Positions 1-8,545 of a stretch of DNA of 64,000 bases are shown here, piece by piece. The stretch's first letter is position 1, and every line of letters begins with the position of its first letter. A program made the position numbers and the translations under genes. The notes beneath the pieces are model-generated. The model worked only from the letters and a program-made list of their open reading frames with translations. It made no database searches and was not told where the DNA came from. Source of the stretch: Actinomadura chibensis NBRC 106107 (GTDB taxonomy: Bacteria > Actinomycetota > Actinomycetes > Streptosporangiales > Streptosporangiaceae); contig NZ_BCQP01000035.1 of NCBI RefSeq assembly GCF_001552135.1, positions 50,857-114,856 on the forward strand, written 5' to 3'.

Positions 1-177
1 GTAGCCGTGCCAGACGAAGCCGTCCACCTCGGGCAGGTCGCGGCGCGTCTCGCGTCCGGAGTCGTCGAACAGGCACAGCTCGACCCGCCGCGCCACCTCG
101 GAGAACAGGGCGAAGTTGGTGCCCGTGCCGTCCCAGGTGGCGCCCAGCGGGTAGGGGTCCCCGGGCCAAACCTCCAT
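1..177 (-). CDS. glgX: Glycogen debranching enzyme GlgX, N-terminal fragment
   Basis: Only the first 59 codons lie in the window; the gene runs off the left edge. The translation opens MEVWPGDPYPLGATWDGTGT and continues NFALFSEVARRVELCLFD, the hallmark N-terminal carbohydrate-binding (isoamylase N, CBM48) segment of GlgX/TreX enzymes, which hydrolyse alpha-1,6 branches of glycogen or limit dextrins in the cytoplasm. The ATG at 177 is preceded by AGGAG about nine bases upstream, which fixes the start. The catalytic GH13 domain is not visible here, so choosing GlgX over another isoamylase-family debranching enzyme rests on the N-terminus only. Confidence 0.85.
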   Translation of the reverse strand, partial: MEVWPGDPYPLGATWDGTGTNFALFSEVARRVELCLFDDSGRETRRDLPEVDGFVWHGY

Positions 178-273
178 GCGCTCCACTCCTCGGCCGGTAC
201 GTCCTGGCTTGACGATTCTGGCCTACCCGGCGCCGCCCGCGCGGCACGGCCCGCCACGCGAGTGTCACGAGTG

Positions 274-852
274 TCACCCTCGGTGGGGGAGGCGCCAGAC
301 GTCCTCGCCGTCGCCGGTGGTCGCGCCGGTGGCGCGCAGCCCGATCCGGGCCGCGACGGCCGCGGACGGGCGGTTGTCCGGGTGGACGGTCGCGACGACG
401 TCCCGCACGCCGTGCGCGACCAGCCAGTCCACCAGCGCGCGGGCGGCCTCGGTCGCGAACCCGAACCCCTGGTAGGGCATCCCGATCACCCAGGCGACGG
501 ACGCGACGGGGCGCGGCGGCCCCGGCGTGACGGTCGACCCGGCGGACGGCGGCGCCACCGCGAACCCGGGCGGCGCGGCGGCGACGGTCGCCTGCACGTA
601 GCCGATCGCCTGGCCGTCCCGGACCCGGCGGACGGCCCAGTTCAGCCAGCCCTCCTGGTGGAACGGCGCCGGGCCCGCGACGAGCCGGGCGTAGCGGGCG
701 CGCAGCTCGGGCAGGGTGAGCGGCTCGCCGCCGGTGTAGCGGTGCAGCCGCCGGTCGGCGAGGACCGGTGCCAGCTCGTCGGCGTGCTGGACCGCCAGCG
801 GCTCCAGGACGAGGCGCCGGGTCCGGATGGTCTCGGCGAGCGGCCCGTACAC
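274..852 (-). CDS. GNAT family N-acetyltransferase (RimJ/RimL type)
   Basis: A 192-residue single-domain protein. It opens with the typical beta-1 strand of ribosomal-protein-type acetyltransferases (ETIRTRRLVLEPL), and the acetyl-CoA binding region appears as WVIGMPYQGFGFATEAARAL (residues about 125-145), followed by HPDNRPSAAVAARIGLR, the conserved NxxSxxxxxKxGF-like element. Such enzymes transfer acetyl groups from acetyl-CoA to amines; the substrate cannot be read from sequence. The frame stays open far upstream, but GTG at 852 is chosen because the homology starts there and a TACGAT -10 element lies seven bases upstream (860-865), predicting a leaderless mRNA. An insertion rich in Pro and Ala (about residues 95-120) is unusual. 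Confidence 0.8.
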   Translation of the reverse strand: MYGPLAETIRTRRLVLEPLAVQHADELAPVLADRRLHRYTGGEPLTLPELRARYARLVAGPAPFHQEGWLNWAVRRVRDGQAIGYVQATVAAAPPGFAVAPPSAGSTVTPGPPRPVASVAWVIGMPYQGFGFATEAARALVDWLVAHGVRDVVATVHPDNRPSAAVAARIGLRATGATTGDGEDVWRLPHRG

Positions 853-902
853 CCCGCCGATCGTATGTCCCGGCGACGGGAGGGTCCCGGTGGAAGCGCC
901 GG

Positions 903-1451
903 TCAGAGCCGCCGCGTCCACGCCCCGGCGGGGTGCTGGCTCGGGCTGAGCCACAGCCACGGCTGGGAGTGGCGGAAGGTCAGGTCGGTGCCCGGCTGCC
1001 ACGGGTACAGCCCCTCCGGGTTCGGCCAGACGACCTGGAGCATCGGCAGCGGCGGGCGCCGGTAGAACGCGACGGCCCCGCCGAACAGCCCGTCGTACCA
1101 GCGCGGGTCGACCTCCCGGAACGCGGCGGGCTGGCCGCGGACGACGCCGTCGCGGCGCTCGCCGTCGGCCGGGGCGCGCCCCTCGGCGGCGTGCCGGCCG
1201 AGCGCGTTCAGCGACTCCTCCATCTCGTACACGTCGCCGCCGCACATGGCGAGCTCGGGCGCGCGGTGGCTGTGCCACAGCCCGATCGTGTACGCCCAGC
1301 CGGGCCCGGCGTCGTCGGCCGGGACGAGGACGACGCTCCACCCGTACTCGGTGATGTGCACGATCGTGCGGAGCTGGAAGTTGTCCAGCTTGTCGCGGTC
1401 GCCGTAGTCGCGGCAGATCACGCACGTGCAGGGGGAACGGCCCTCGGACAT
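903..1451 (-). CDS. DUF4262 domain protein
   Basis: A 182-residue cytoplasmic protein starting MSEGRSPCTCVICRDYGD. The core (about residues 25-75) reads HITEYGWSVVLVPADD followed by GPGWAYTIGLWHSHRAPEL, the recognisable DUF4262 signature (a YTIGL-type strand and nearby His). No enzymatic function is established for this family. An early CTCVIC cysteine cluster (residues 8-13) could bind metal. The ATG at 1451 is the natural start, since the family match begins soon after it. It is transcribed divergently from the methyltransferase at 1564, with a short A/T-richer promoter region between them. Confidence 0.75.
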   Translation of the reverse strand: MSEGRSPCTCVICRDYGDRDKLDNFQLRTIVHITEYGWSVVLVPADDAGPGWAYTIGLWHSHRAPELAMCGGDVYEMEESLNALGRHAAEGRAPADGERRDGVVRGQPAAFREVDPRWYDGLFGGAVAFYRRPPLPMLQVVWPNPEGLYPWQPGTDLTFRHSQPWLWLSPSQHPAGAWTRRL

Positions 1452-1563
1452 GACCTTGAGTTTACGATCTATCGACCCTCGGTATCGCTGCGAGCCGGTG
1501 TCCGGAATGATTGGGCCGGCCGGGAGATCGGCCCGGCCCCACCCCGCGCGAGGAAGGCCCGCC

Positions 1564-2355
1564 ATGGCCGACGCTGTCGAGCCCGACGCCGTCCAGTCCG
1601 AGATCCCGCACGCGGCGCGGATCTGGAACTACTGGATGGGCGGCAAGGACAACTACGAGTCCGACCGGGCCGCGGGGGACTCCGTCGCCGCCGTGTACCC
1701 GGAGATCGTCACGATGGCGCGGGAGTCGCGGCGGTTCCTGATCCGCGCGGTGACCTACCTCGCCGACGAGTGCGGCGTCCGCCAGTTCATCGACGTCGGC
1801 ACGGGCCTGCCGACGATGGAGAACACCCACGAGGTCGCGCAGCACGTGGCGCCCGAGTCCCGGATCGTTTACGTCGACAACGACCCGATGGTGCTGGTGC
1901 ACGCCCGCGCGCTGCTCGGCAACACGACGCCGGAGGGCGTGACCACCTACGTCCACGCCGACTACCACGACCCCGACCTGATCCTCGCGGAGGCGCGCGA
2001 GGTCCTCGACTTCGGCGAGCCGGTGGCGGTCATGTTCATGGGGGTGCTCGGCTACGAGCCCGACCTCGCCGTCGTGCGCGGCATCGTCGGGCGGCTGATG
2101 GACGCGGTGCCGTCCGGCAGCCACCTCGTCCTCTGGGACGGGACCGACACCGGCTCCGAGGTCGTCGACGGCGCCGAGAAGCTGGTGGAGAGCGGGGGCG
2201 TCCCGTACGTGCTGCGCGCCCCCGCGCAGCTCGCCCGATGCTTCGAGGGGCTGGAGCTGGCGGAGCCGGGGCTCGTCCCGATCACGGGCTGGCGGCCGGA
2301 CGACGACGCCCCCGCGCCGATCGACGCCTACGGCGCGGTGGGCCGGAAGAGCTGA
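1564..2355 (+). CDS. SAM-dependent methyltransferase, DUF574 family (first of tandem pair)
   Basis: A 263-residue protein of the actinomycete-expanded DUF574/Methyltransf_19 family. The family N-terminus IPHAARIWNYWMGGKDNYES is present at residues 15-34. The SAM-binding motif I appears as QFIDVGTGLPTMENTHEVAQ (about residues 75-94), with a motif II-like VVYVDNDP equivalent (IVYVDNDPMVLVHARALL). Members are predicted methyltransferases of unknown substrate, often present in dozens of copies per genome. The start at ATG 1564 is supported by AGGAAGG eight bases upstream. The next gene is a paralogue, about 130 bp away. Confidence 0.85.
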   Translation: MADAVEPDAVQSEIPHAARIWNYWMGGKDNYESDRAAGDSVAAVYPEIVTMARESRRFLIRAVTYLADECGVRQFIDVGTGLPTMENTHEVAQHVAPESRIVYVDNDPMVLVHARALLGNTTPEGVTTYVHADYHDPDLILAEAREVLDFGEPVAVMFMGVLGYEPDLAVVRGIVGRLMDAVPSGSHLVLWDGTDTGSEVVDGAEKLVESGGVPYVLRAPAQLARCFEGLELAEPGLVPITGWRPDDDAPAPIDAYGAVGRKS

Positions 2356-2484
2356 CCGAAACACCGGATATGTCCGGGCGGAAATCGATATATTCTGGAT
2401 GATCTTGCCAGTGTTCACATCCTGTGATCTTCGGGGTAATACGCTGCGCGTGATCGGCTGCGTCGTCGGCGTGAAGGGGTAGCG

Positions 2485-3285
2485 ATGGACGACGAGGAAT
2501 TCACCCCGTACACCCCCGACGTGGACACTCCCAACGCGGCGCGGATGTACGACTACTACCTCGGCGGAAAGGACAACTACCCGGCCGACCGGGCCGCCGC
2601 GGAGAAGATCATGGCGCTCGGCCCGAGCCGGGACATCTGCATCGCCAACCGGCGGTTCCTCGGCCGCGCCGTCCGGCTCGCCGCGCGGCAGGGCATCACG
2701 CAGTTCCTCGACCTCGGCACCGGGCTGCCGACCCAGGACAACGTGCACGAGGTCGCGAAGCGGGTGGCGCCGGACGCGCGGGTCGTCTACGTCGACAACG
2801 ACCCTGTGGTGCTCGCGCACGCCCGCGCGCTGCGGGCCATCGACGACACCACGACGGTCGTGCGGCAGGACGTCCGCGAGCCGGGGCGGATCCTCGCCCA
2901 CCGCGAGGTGGAGCGGCTGATCGACTTCTCCCGGCCGGTCGCGGTGCTGTTCGTGGCGATCCTGCACTGCCTGACCGACGAGGAGGACCCGTGGGGCGTG
3001 GTCCGGACGTTCGCCGAGCGGATGGCGCCGGGCAGCCACCTGATCGTCTCCCATCTGACCGACGACGCCCATCCGGAGATCGGCGCGGCGGCCAGGGAGG
3101 TCTACGACGGCGCGAACGCGCCGCTCATCCACCGCTCCCACGCCGCGATCTCGCGGTTCTTCGAGGGCTTCGACCTGCTGGAACCGGGGGTCACGGCGGT
3201 CAACGAATGGCGTCCGGACGACGAGGAGGACCGGACGCGTCCAGGCGGCGAATGGTTCTACGTGGGAGTGGGTCGAAAACCATGA
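2485..3285 (+). CDS. SAM-dependent methyltransferase, DUF574 family (second of tandem pair)
   Basis: A 266-residue paralogue of the preceding gene, clearly a tandem duplicate: NAARMYDYYLGGKDNYPADR at the N-terminus and QFLDLGTGLPTQDNVHEVAK at the SAM site, followed by VVYVDNDPVVLAHARAL. AAGGGG lies about eight bases before ATG 2485. The stop codon overlaps the start of the lipoprotein gene (ATGA at 3282-3285), so the methyltransferase and the ABC importer are translationally coupled. This is unusual, because DUF574 genes are mostly solitary. The C-terminus (FYVGVGRKP) is the normal end of the family, so the overlap has not truncated it. Confidence 0.87.
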   Translation: MDDEEFTPYTPDVDTPNAARMYDYYLGGKDNYPADRAAAEKIMALGPSRDICIANRRFLGRAVRLAARQGITQFLDLGTGLPTQDNVHEVAKRVAPDARVVYVDNDPVVLAHARALRAIDDTTTVVRQDVREPGRILAHREVERLIDFSRPVAVLFVAILHCLTDEEDPWGVVRTFAERMAPGSHLIVSHLTDDAHPEIGAAAREVYDGANAPLIHRSHAAISRFFEGFDLLEPGVTAVNEWRPDDEEDRTRPGGEWFYVGVGRKP

Positions 3286-4280
3286 AGAGGCAGTTAGCGG
3301 TAGCGGCGGCGGGTCTCCTCCTCCTGGCGGGGTGCGCGGATCCGGACGATGACGGCGGGAGCGCCAAGCCGGGCGGCGGCGCCAAGGACGTCGCGTTCTT
3401 CGGCTTCGCCAAGGCCAACTCGTTCTCGCAGGCGACGTTCGAGGGCGTGAAGGAGCAGGCGGGCAAGGCGGGCGTCAAGGCCGAGTTCTTCGACGCCAAC
3501 TTCGACGCGCAGGCCCAGATCAGGCAGATGCAGGACGCGATCACGTCCAAGCGGTTCGGGGTGTTCGTCGTCCAGGCCAACGACGGGACGGCGTCCGTGC
3601 CCGCCGTGCGCAAGGCCGTCCAGAGCGGCATCGCGGTGGTCGTCCAGTTCACCCCGGTCGGGCCCCGCTACGGCACCGCCGACCCGCAGGTCCCGGGCGC
3701 GATCTCGCTGGTGGACGTGCCCGTCCGCAACGGCGAGCGGCTCGGCCGGCTCGGCGCGGGCGCCTGCAGGACGGTCAAGGCCAAGCCCTGCGAGGTCGCC
3801 TACCTGGAGGGCCTGAAGGCCCTGCCGCTCGACAACGCGCGCACCGAGGCCGTCGTGAAGACGCTGAAGAGCGCGCCGGACGTGAAGGTCGTCGCGCAGA
3901 TCGAGGGCGGCTACACCCGCGACTCCGGACGCAAGGCCATGCAGGACCTCCTCCAGGCCCATCCCGGCGTGGACGTCGTCATCGGCTCGTCGCAGGCCCT
4001 CTTCGGCGCGGAGGGCGTCGCGAAGGGCAAGGACATCCGCTACGTGGGCAACGGCGCGTCCCGGCAGGCGGTGGCCGCCGTCCGCGAGGGCCGCTGGTAC
4101 GGCATCCCGTACCTGCCGATCCGGACGGCCGGGGCGAAGGCCGCCGAGCTGGGCCTCACCAAGGCGCGCGGCGGGACCGTCCCGGCGGCGACCGATATGT
4201 CGACGCTCGTCCCGAACGGCGGCGAGCTGACCAAGGACCTGATCGCCTCGTCCGGGATCACCGGCGAGTACGACGAGTAG
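3282..4280 (+). CDS. Sugar-type ABC transporter substrate-binding lipoprotein
   Basis: A 332-residue exported binding protein. It starts MKRQLAVAAAGLLLLAGC: a short positively charged tip, a hydrophobic stretch, and a lipobox LLAGC with the lipidated Cys at residue 18. The mature part reads DVAFFGFAKANSFSQATFEG and SKRFGVFVVQANDGTASVPA, typical of the periplasmic-binding type 1 (RbsB/Peripla_BP_4) fold that feeds RbsA/RbsC-type importers. The ligand is unknown; ribose-like sugars or related small molecules are typical. The start overlaps the upstream methyltransferase stop. The ATPase and permease follow directly, giving a complete importer. Confidence 0.88.
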   Translation: MKRQLAVAAAGLLLLAGCADPDDDGGSAKPGGGAKDVAFFGFAKANSFSQATFEGVKEQAGKAGVKAEFFDANFDAQAQIRQMQDAITSKRFGVFVVQANDGTASVPAVRKAVQSGIAVVVQFTPVGPRYGTADPQVPGAISLVDVPVRNGERLGRLGAGACRTVKAKPCEVAYLEGLKALPLDNARTEAVVKTLKSAPDVKVVAQIEGGYTRDSGRKAMQDLLQAHPGVDVVIGSSQALFGAEGVAKGKDIRYVGNGASRQAVAAVREGRWYGIPYLPIRTAGAKAAELGLTKARGGTVPAATDMSTLVPNGGELTKDLIASSGITGEYDE

Positions 4281-4295
4281 CCGCGGCCAACCAGG

Positions 4296-5765
4296 GTGGA
4301 CGTCACGCTCGACGGGATCGGCAAGGGCTACGGCGGGACCACCGTCCTGGACGGGGTGTCGGTCACCCTGCGCGGCGGGCGGGTGCACGGCCTCGTCGGC
4401 GAGAACGGCGCGGGGAAGAGCACGCTCGCCCGCGTCCTGTGCGGGGCGGTGCGGGCCGACGCCGGACGCGTCCTCGTCGACGGCGAGCCCGTCGCGCTCC
4501 GGTCCCCGCGCGACGCGCTCCGGCACGGGATCGCGCTCGTCACGCAGGAGGGCGCGATCGTCCCGGGCCTCAGCGTCGCCGACAACGTCCTGCTCGGGAC
4601 GCGCGGCGCGCTCCGCGCCCGCGCCGCGGACCGGGACCGCCTCGCCGCCCTCGCCGCGCGGGCGGGGTTCGACCTCGACCCGTCCGCCCGCGCGGGCGAC
4701 CTTCCGCTCGCCAGCCGCCAGCGGGTCGAGATCCTGCGGGCGCTGGCGCGCGGCGCGCGGCTGATCGCGCTGGACGAGCCGACCGCCCTGCTGCCCGCGC
4801 CCGCCGCCCGTCGCCTGCTCGGCCTGGCCCGCGACCTCGCCGCGCGCGACGGGCTCGCGGTCGTCCTCATCTCGCACCGGCTGGAGGAGGTCCTGGACGC
4901 CTGCGACACCGTCACCGTCCTGCGGGACGGCCGCCACGTCACCACCGCGCCCGCCGCCGACCTGACGCCGCGGGACCTGCTGCGGGCGATGGTCGGACGC
5001 CCCGTCGACGTGCTGTACCCGGAGGTCGAGCCCGTCCCGGACGACGCGCCGGTCGTGCTGTCGGTCCGGGGCCTCGCGCGCGGCACGGCGGTGCGCGGCG
5101 TCGGCCTGGACGTGCGGGCGGGGGAGATCGTCGGGCTCGCCGGGCTCGTCGGCAGCGGCCGCACCGAGACGCTCCGCCTGGTCTTCGGCGCGGACCGGCG
5201 CGACGCCGGGGAGGTCGTGATCGCGGGCCGCCGGGTCGCCGGGCGGCCCTCCCCGTCCCGGGCGATGGCGCTCGGCGCCGGGCTCGTCCCCGAGTCGCGG
5301 GCCGAGCAGGGGCTCGTGCTCGTCCGGTCGGCGGCGGAGAACCTGGCGCTGGCGAGCCTGCCGGAGCGGCGGCGGCTCGGCTTCGTCCGCCGCCGCGCCG
5401 AGCGGTCGGCCGTCGCCGGGACGGCGGACACGCTCGGCGTCGGCGGCGTCGGCCGTCCCGCCTGGACGCTGTCCGGCGGCAACCAGCAGCGGACGGTCTT
5501 CGGCAAGTGGCTCGTCCGCTCGCCCCGCCTCCTCCTCGTGGACGAGCCCACGCGCGGCGTCGACGTGGCCGCCAAGGCCCACGTCCACCGGCTGATCGCC
5601 GGGCTGGCCGCGCGCGGCGTCGCGGTGCTCATGGCGTCGTCGGAGGTCGAGGAGGTGCTCGGCCTCGCGCACCGCGTCCTGGTCATGCGCGAGGGCCGCG
5701 TCGCGGGCGAGTTCCCGCGCGGCGCGCGCGCCGAGGACGTCCTCACGACGGCGGGCCTGCGATGA
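4296..5765 (+). CDS. Sugar ABC transporter ATP-binding protein (RbsA/MglA-like, two domains)
   Basis: A 489-residue ATPase with two fused nucleotide-binding domains, the layout of RbsA/MglA. Domain 1 has Walker A GENGAGKST (residues 35-43) and a Walker B LIALDEPTALL. Domain 2 has the degenerate Walker A GLVGSGRTE (about residues 283-291), normal for this family, and an intact signature LSGGNQQR plus LLLVDEPTRGVDV. It energises import of the ligand delivered by the lipoprotein encoded just upstream. GTG at 4296 is used as the start: it lies 15 bases after the previous stop, with only a weak ribosome site. Domain 1's signature is replaced by LASRQRVEI, so domain 1 may be the less active site. 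Confidence 0.88.
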   Translation: MDVTLDGIGKGYGGTTVLDGVSVTLRGGRVHGLVGENGAGKSTLARVLCGAVRADAGRVLVDGEPVALRSPRDALRHGIALVTQEGAIVPGLSVADNVLLGTRGALRARAADRDRLAALAARAGFDLDPSARAGDLPLASRQRVEILRALARGARLIALDEPTALLPAPAARRLLGLARDLAARDGLAVVLISHRLEEVLDACDTVTVLRDGRHVTTAPAADLTPRDLLRAMVGRPVDVLYPEVEPVPDDAPVVLSVRGLARGTAVRGVGLDVRAGEIVGLAGLVGSGRTETLRLVFGADRRDAGEVVIAGRRVAGRPSPSRAMALGAGLVPESRAEQGLVLVRSAAENLALASLPERRRLGFVRRRAERSAVAGTADTLGVGGVGRPAWTLSGGNQQRTVFGKWLVRSPRLLLVDEPTRGVDVAAKAHVHRLIAGLAARGVAVLMASSEVEEVLGLAHRVLVMREGRVAGEFPRGARAEDVLTTAGLR

Positions 5766-6709
5766 GGTACGCGGCGGTCCGCGACCACGGCATCGTCGTC
5801 GCGCTCGCCGGGATGGTCGTCGCGCTGTCGCTGTCGACCAGCACGTTCCTCACCACGGGGAACCTGGTGAACGTCCTCGACCAGGCCGTCGTGGTCGGGC
5901 TCCTCGCCTGCGGCATGACGCTCTGCATCGTGTGCGGGGTGTTCGACCTGTCGGTCAGCGCCGTGCTCGCGGTCAGCGCGGTCGTCGCCGTGCTGGTCAC
6001 GCGGTCCGCCGGGGTCCCGGCCGGGTACGCGGCGGGCGTCGCGACCGGCACCCTGATGGGAACCGCGACCGGCCTCGTCGTCGCCCTGTCCCGCGTCCAC
6101 TCGTTCATCGCGACGCTCGCGCTCAGCATCGTCTACCGGGGGCTCGCGGTCGTGATCACCGGCGGCGCCATCGTCTACCCGCGCGCGGGGCAGCTCGACG
6201 CGTTCCAGTCGCTGAGCTACCCGACCGTCCTCGGGCGGGTCACCGTGCCGACGCTCGTCCTCGCGGGCGTCGCCGCCGTCTGCTGGCTGCTGCTCGCCGC
6301 GACGACGCTCGGCCGCGCCGTCTACGCGGTCGGCGGGAACGCGGAGGCGGCGCGGCTGTCCGGCGTCCGGACCGCGCCCGTCCGGATCGCCGTGTTCGCG
6401 GTCAGCGGCGCCTGCGCCGGGACGGCCGGGCTCGTCCTCGCGTCCCGCGCCGGGTCCGCGCAGGCGAGCCTCGGCAGCCTGCTGGAGCTGACCGCGATCG
6501 CCGCCGTCGTCATCGGCGGGACGAGCATCCTCGGCGGCGAGGGCGCGGTCTGGCGGAGCCTCGTCGGGGTGCTGGTGCTGACGCTGATCTCCAACGGCTT
6601 CAACCTGCTCGGCTGGGACCCCACCTACAAGCAGGTCATCGAGGGCCTGCTGATCCTGGCGGCGGTCACGCTCGACCGGCTGCTGCGCCGTTCGGCGGGA
6701 GCCCCCTAG
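5762..6709 (+). CDS. Sugar ABC transporter permease (RbsC-like)
   Basis: A 315-residue inner-membrane permease with eight or more hydrophobic segments (for example GIVVALAGMVVALSLS near residue 10, and LAVSAVVAVLV). The family motif AVGGNAEAARLSGV (about residues 190-203), the cytoplasmic loop contacting the ATPase, is clear, as is AVVIGGTSILGGEG. It forms the transmembrane channel for the importer. The start ATG overlaps the ATPase stop (ATGA at 5762-5765), so the two are coupled. The gene ends 11 bp from the convergent acyl-CoA dehydrogenase, with no strong terminator visible between them. Confidence 0.88.
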   Translation: MRYAAVRDHGIVVALAGMVVALSLSTSTFLTTGNLVNVLDQAVVVGLLACGMTLCIVCGVFDLSVSAVLAVSAVVAVLVTRSAGVPAGYAAGVATGTLMGTATGLVVALSRVHSFIATLALSIVYRGLAVVITGGAIVYPRAGQLDAFQSLSYPTVLGRVTVPTLVLAGVAAVCWLLLAATTLGRAVYAVGGNAEAARLSGVRTAPVRIAVFAVSGACAGTAGLVLASRAGSAQASLGSLLELTAIAAVVIGGTSILGGEGAVWRSLVGVLVLTLISNGFNLLGWDPTYKQVIEGLLILAAVTLDRLLRRSAGAP

Positions 6710-6720
6710 GCGTCCGTGTC

Positions 6721-8346
6721 CTAGGCGTCGGCCGGGGCGGCGCGGTCGATGATCGCGCCGACGTCCAGGCCGTCCGGGAGGGTGCCGAACGCGGCGCCGG
6801 AGTCGCGGCCGAGCCGGGACGCGCAGAACGCGTCCGCGACGGCCTGGTGGCCGTGCCTGACCAGCAGCGACCCCTGGAGGACGAGCGCGAGCCGCTCCGC
6901 GACGCGGCGGGCGCGGTACTCGATCGCGGCCGGGTCGGCGAGGTCGTCCTTGGCCTCCTTCACGGCCGCGTCCAGGCGCGCGTCCGCCCCGGCGGCCCGG
7001 CCGACCTCGTCGAAGAAGGCGTCCACCGCCAGCGGCTCGCGGAGCATGGCGCGCAGCAGGTCCAGCGCGGCGACGTTGCCCGAGCCCTCCCAGATCGAGT
7101 TCAGCGGCGACTCCCGGAACAGGCGCGGCATGCCCGACTCCTCGACGTAGCCGTTGCCGCCCAGGCACTCCAGGGCCTCGGCCGCGTGCGCGGGCCACCG
7201 CTTGCAGATCCAGTACTTGCCCGCCGCGAGCGCGAGCCGCCTGAACGCGCCCTCGGCCTCGTCGCCGCGCACCGACCGGTCGGTGGCGCCCGCGAGCCGC
7301 AGCATCGTGATCGTCGCCGCCTCGGACTCCACCGCGAGGTCGGCGAGGACGTTCCGCATCAGCGGCTGCTCGGCCAGCGGCCGTCCGAACGCGCTCCGGT
7401 GCGCCGCGTGGTGGACGGCCGTGGTCACGCCGAGCCGCATCCCGGACGCCGCGCCGATCACGCAGTCGAGCCGGGTCATGTTCACCATCTCGATGATCGT
7501 CCGGACGCCGCGGCCCTCGTCGCCGACCCGCCACGCGACCGCGTCCTCGTACTCCACCTCGGCGGACGCGTTGGACCTGTTGCCGAGCTTGTCCTTGAGC
7601 CGCATCAGCCGCAGCGGGTTCAGCGAACCGTCCGGCAGGACGCGCGGCACCAGGAAGCAGGTGAGCCCGCCCGGCGCCTGCGCCAGCGTCAGGAACACGT
7701 CGCACATCGGCGCGCTGGTGAACCACTTGTGGCCGACGAGCCGGTACGTCCCGTCGGCGCCGGGCTCGGCCCGCGTCGTGTTGGCGCGGACGTCCGACCC
7801 GCCCTGCTTCTCGGTCATGGACATCCCGGCCAGCAGCCCCCGCTTGCCCAGCGGGGCGCGCAGCCCGAAGTCGTACTCCCGCGCGGCGAGCAGCGGCTCG
7901 TACTCGGCCGCCAGCTCCGGCGCCCTCCGCAGCGCCGGGACGGACGCGTACGTCATCGAGACGGGGCAGCCGTGGCCCGCGTCCACCCGCCAGACGTAGA
8001 ACTTCGCGGCCCGCGCGACGTGGGCGCCCGGCCGCTCGTCGGCCCAGGCCGAGCCGTGCAGGCCGTGCGTCACCGCGACGTCCATCAGCTCGTGCCACGC
8101 CGGGTGGAACTCGACCTCGTCGATCCGCCGCCCGTACCGGTCGTGCGTCCGCAGGACGGGCGGGTGCTCGTTCGCGAGCCGCCCCCACTCCTGCGCCCGC
8201 TCGGTGCCCGCGAGGCGTCCGAGCTCGCGCACCTCCGGCACGGCCCAGCCCGCGCCCTCGCGCTCCAGCCCGTCCAGCAGGACGGCCTCGGCGGACACGT
8301 CGTGCCCCACCAGCGGGGGGACCTGATTGAACACCTCGTGCGTCAC
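6721..8346 (-). CDS. AidB-like acyl-CoA dehydrogenase
   Basis: A 541-residue flavoprotein matching the length of the AidB branch (about 540). It shows the AidB N-terminus VFNQVPPLVGHDVSAEAVLL, the FAD-contact segment GMSMTEKQGGSDVRANTT (about residues 185-202), the middle-domain element LVGHKWFTSAPMCDVFL, and the C-terminal ECLGGNGYVEESGMPRLFRE with SPLNSIWEGSGNV. AidB proteins are linked to protection from alkylating agents and have weak isovaleryl-CoA dehydrogenase activity; a function in branched-chain catabolism is equally possible. GTG at 8346 is preceded by AGGAG at good spacing. The promoter region is shared with the divergent DUF1707 gene. Confidence 0.88.
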   Translation of the reverse strand: MTHEVFNQVPPLVGHDVSAEAVLLDGLEREGAGWAVPEVRELGRLAGTERAQEWGRLANEHPPVLRTHDRYGRRIDEVEFHPAWHELMDVAVTHGLHGSAWADERPGAHVARAAKFYVWRVDAGHGCPVSMTYASVPALRRAPELAAEYEPLLAAREYDFGLRAPLGKRGLLAGMSMTEKQGGSDVRANTTRAEPGADGTYRLVGHKWFTSAPMCDVFLTLAQAPGGLTCFLVPRVLPDGSLNPLRLMRLKDKLGNRSNASAEVEYEDAVAWRVGDEGRGVRTIIEMVNMTRLDCVIGAASGMRLGVTTAVHHAAHRSAFGRPLAEQPLMRNVLADLAVESEAATITMLRLAGATDRSVRGDEAEGAFRRLALAAGKYWICKRWPAHAAEALECLGGNGYVEESGMPRLFRESPLNSIWEGSGNVAALDLLRAMLREPLAVDAFFDEVGRAAGADARLDAAVKEAKDDLADPAAIEYRARRVAERLALVLQGSLLVRHGHQAVADAFCASRLGRDSGAAFGTLPDGLDVGAIIDRAAPADA

Positions 8347-8511
8347 CGCTCTGCTCCTGCCTGCCGCGCTCCCGGCGGCGGCGCGACCGCCGCTGCCGCC
8401 GCTGCCCGGCAGGATACAGAACCGCGTTCGGACGGGTAAACGATCATGCCTCCGGCGGGGGTCCGCGTCCATCCTCCTGAAGTGGTGGGACGATCTCGTC
8501 CGCGCGGCGGA

Positions 8512-8539
8512 TTGTCCCGGGGCGCGGGGGGCATACCTT
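8512..8539 (+). promoter_or_regulatory. Predicted leaderless promoter of the DUF1707 gene
   Basis: TTGTCC at 8512-8517 and TACCTT at 8534-8539 are separated by 16 bases. The expected transcription start, about seven bases after the -10, coincides with the A of the ATG at 8546. No Shine-Dalgarno sequence precedes that ATG, which supports leaderless translation. Confidence 0.5.
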
Positions 8540-8545
8540 CGAACC

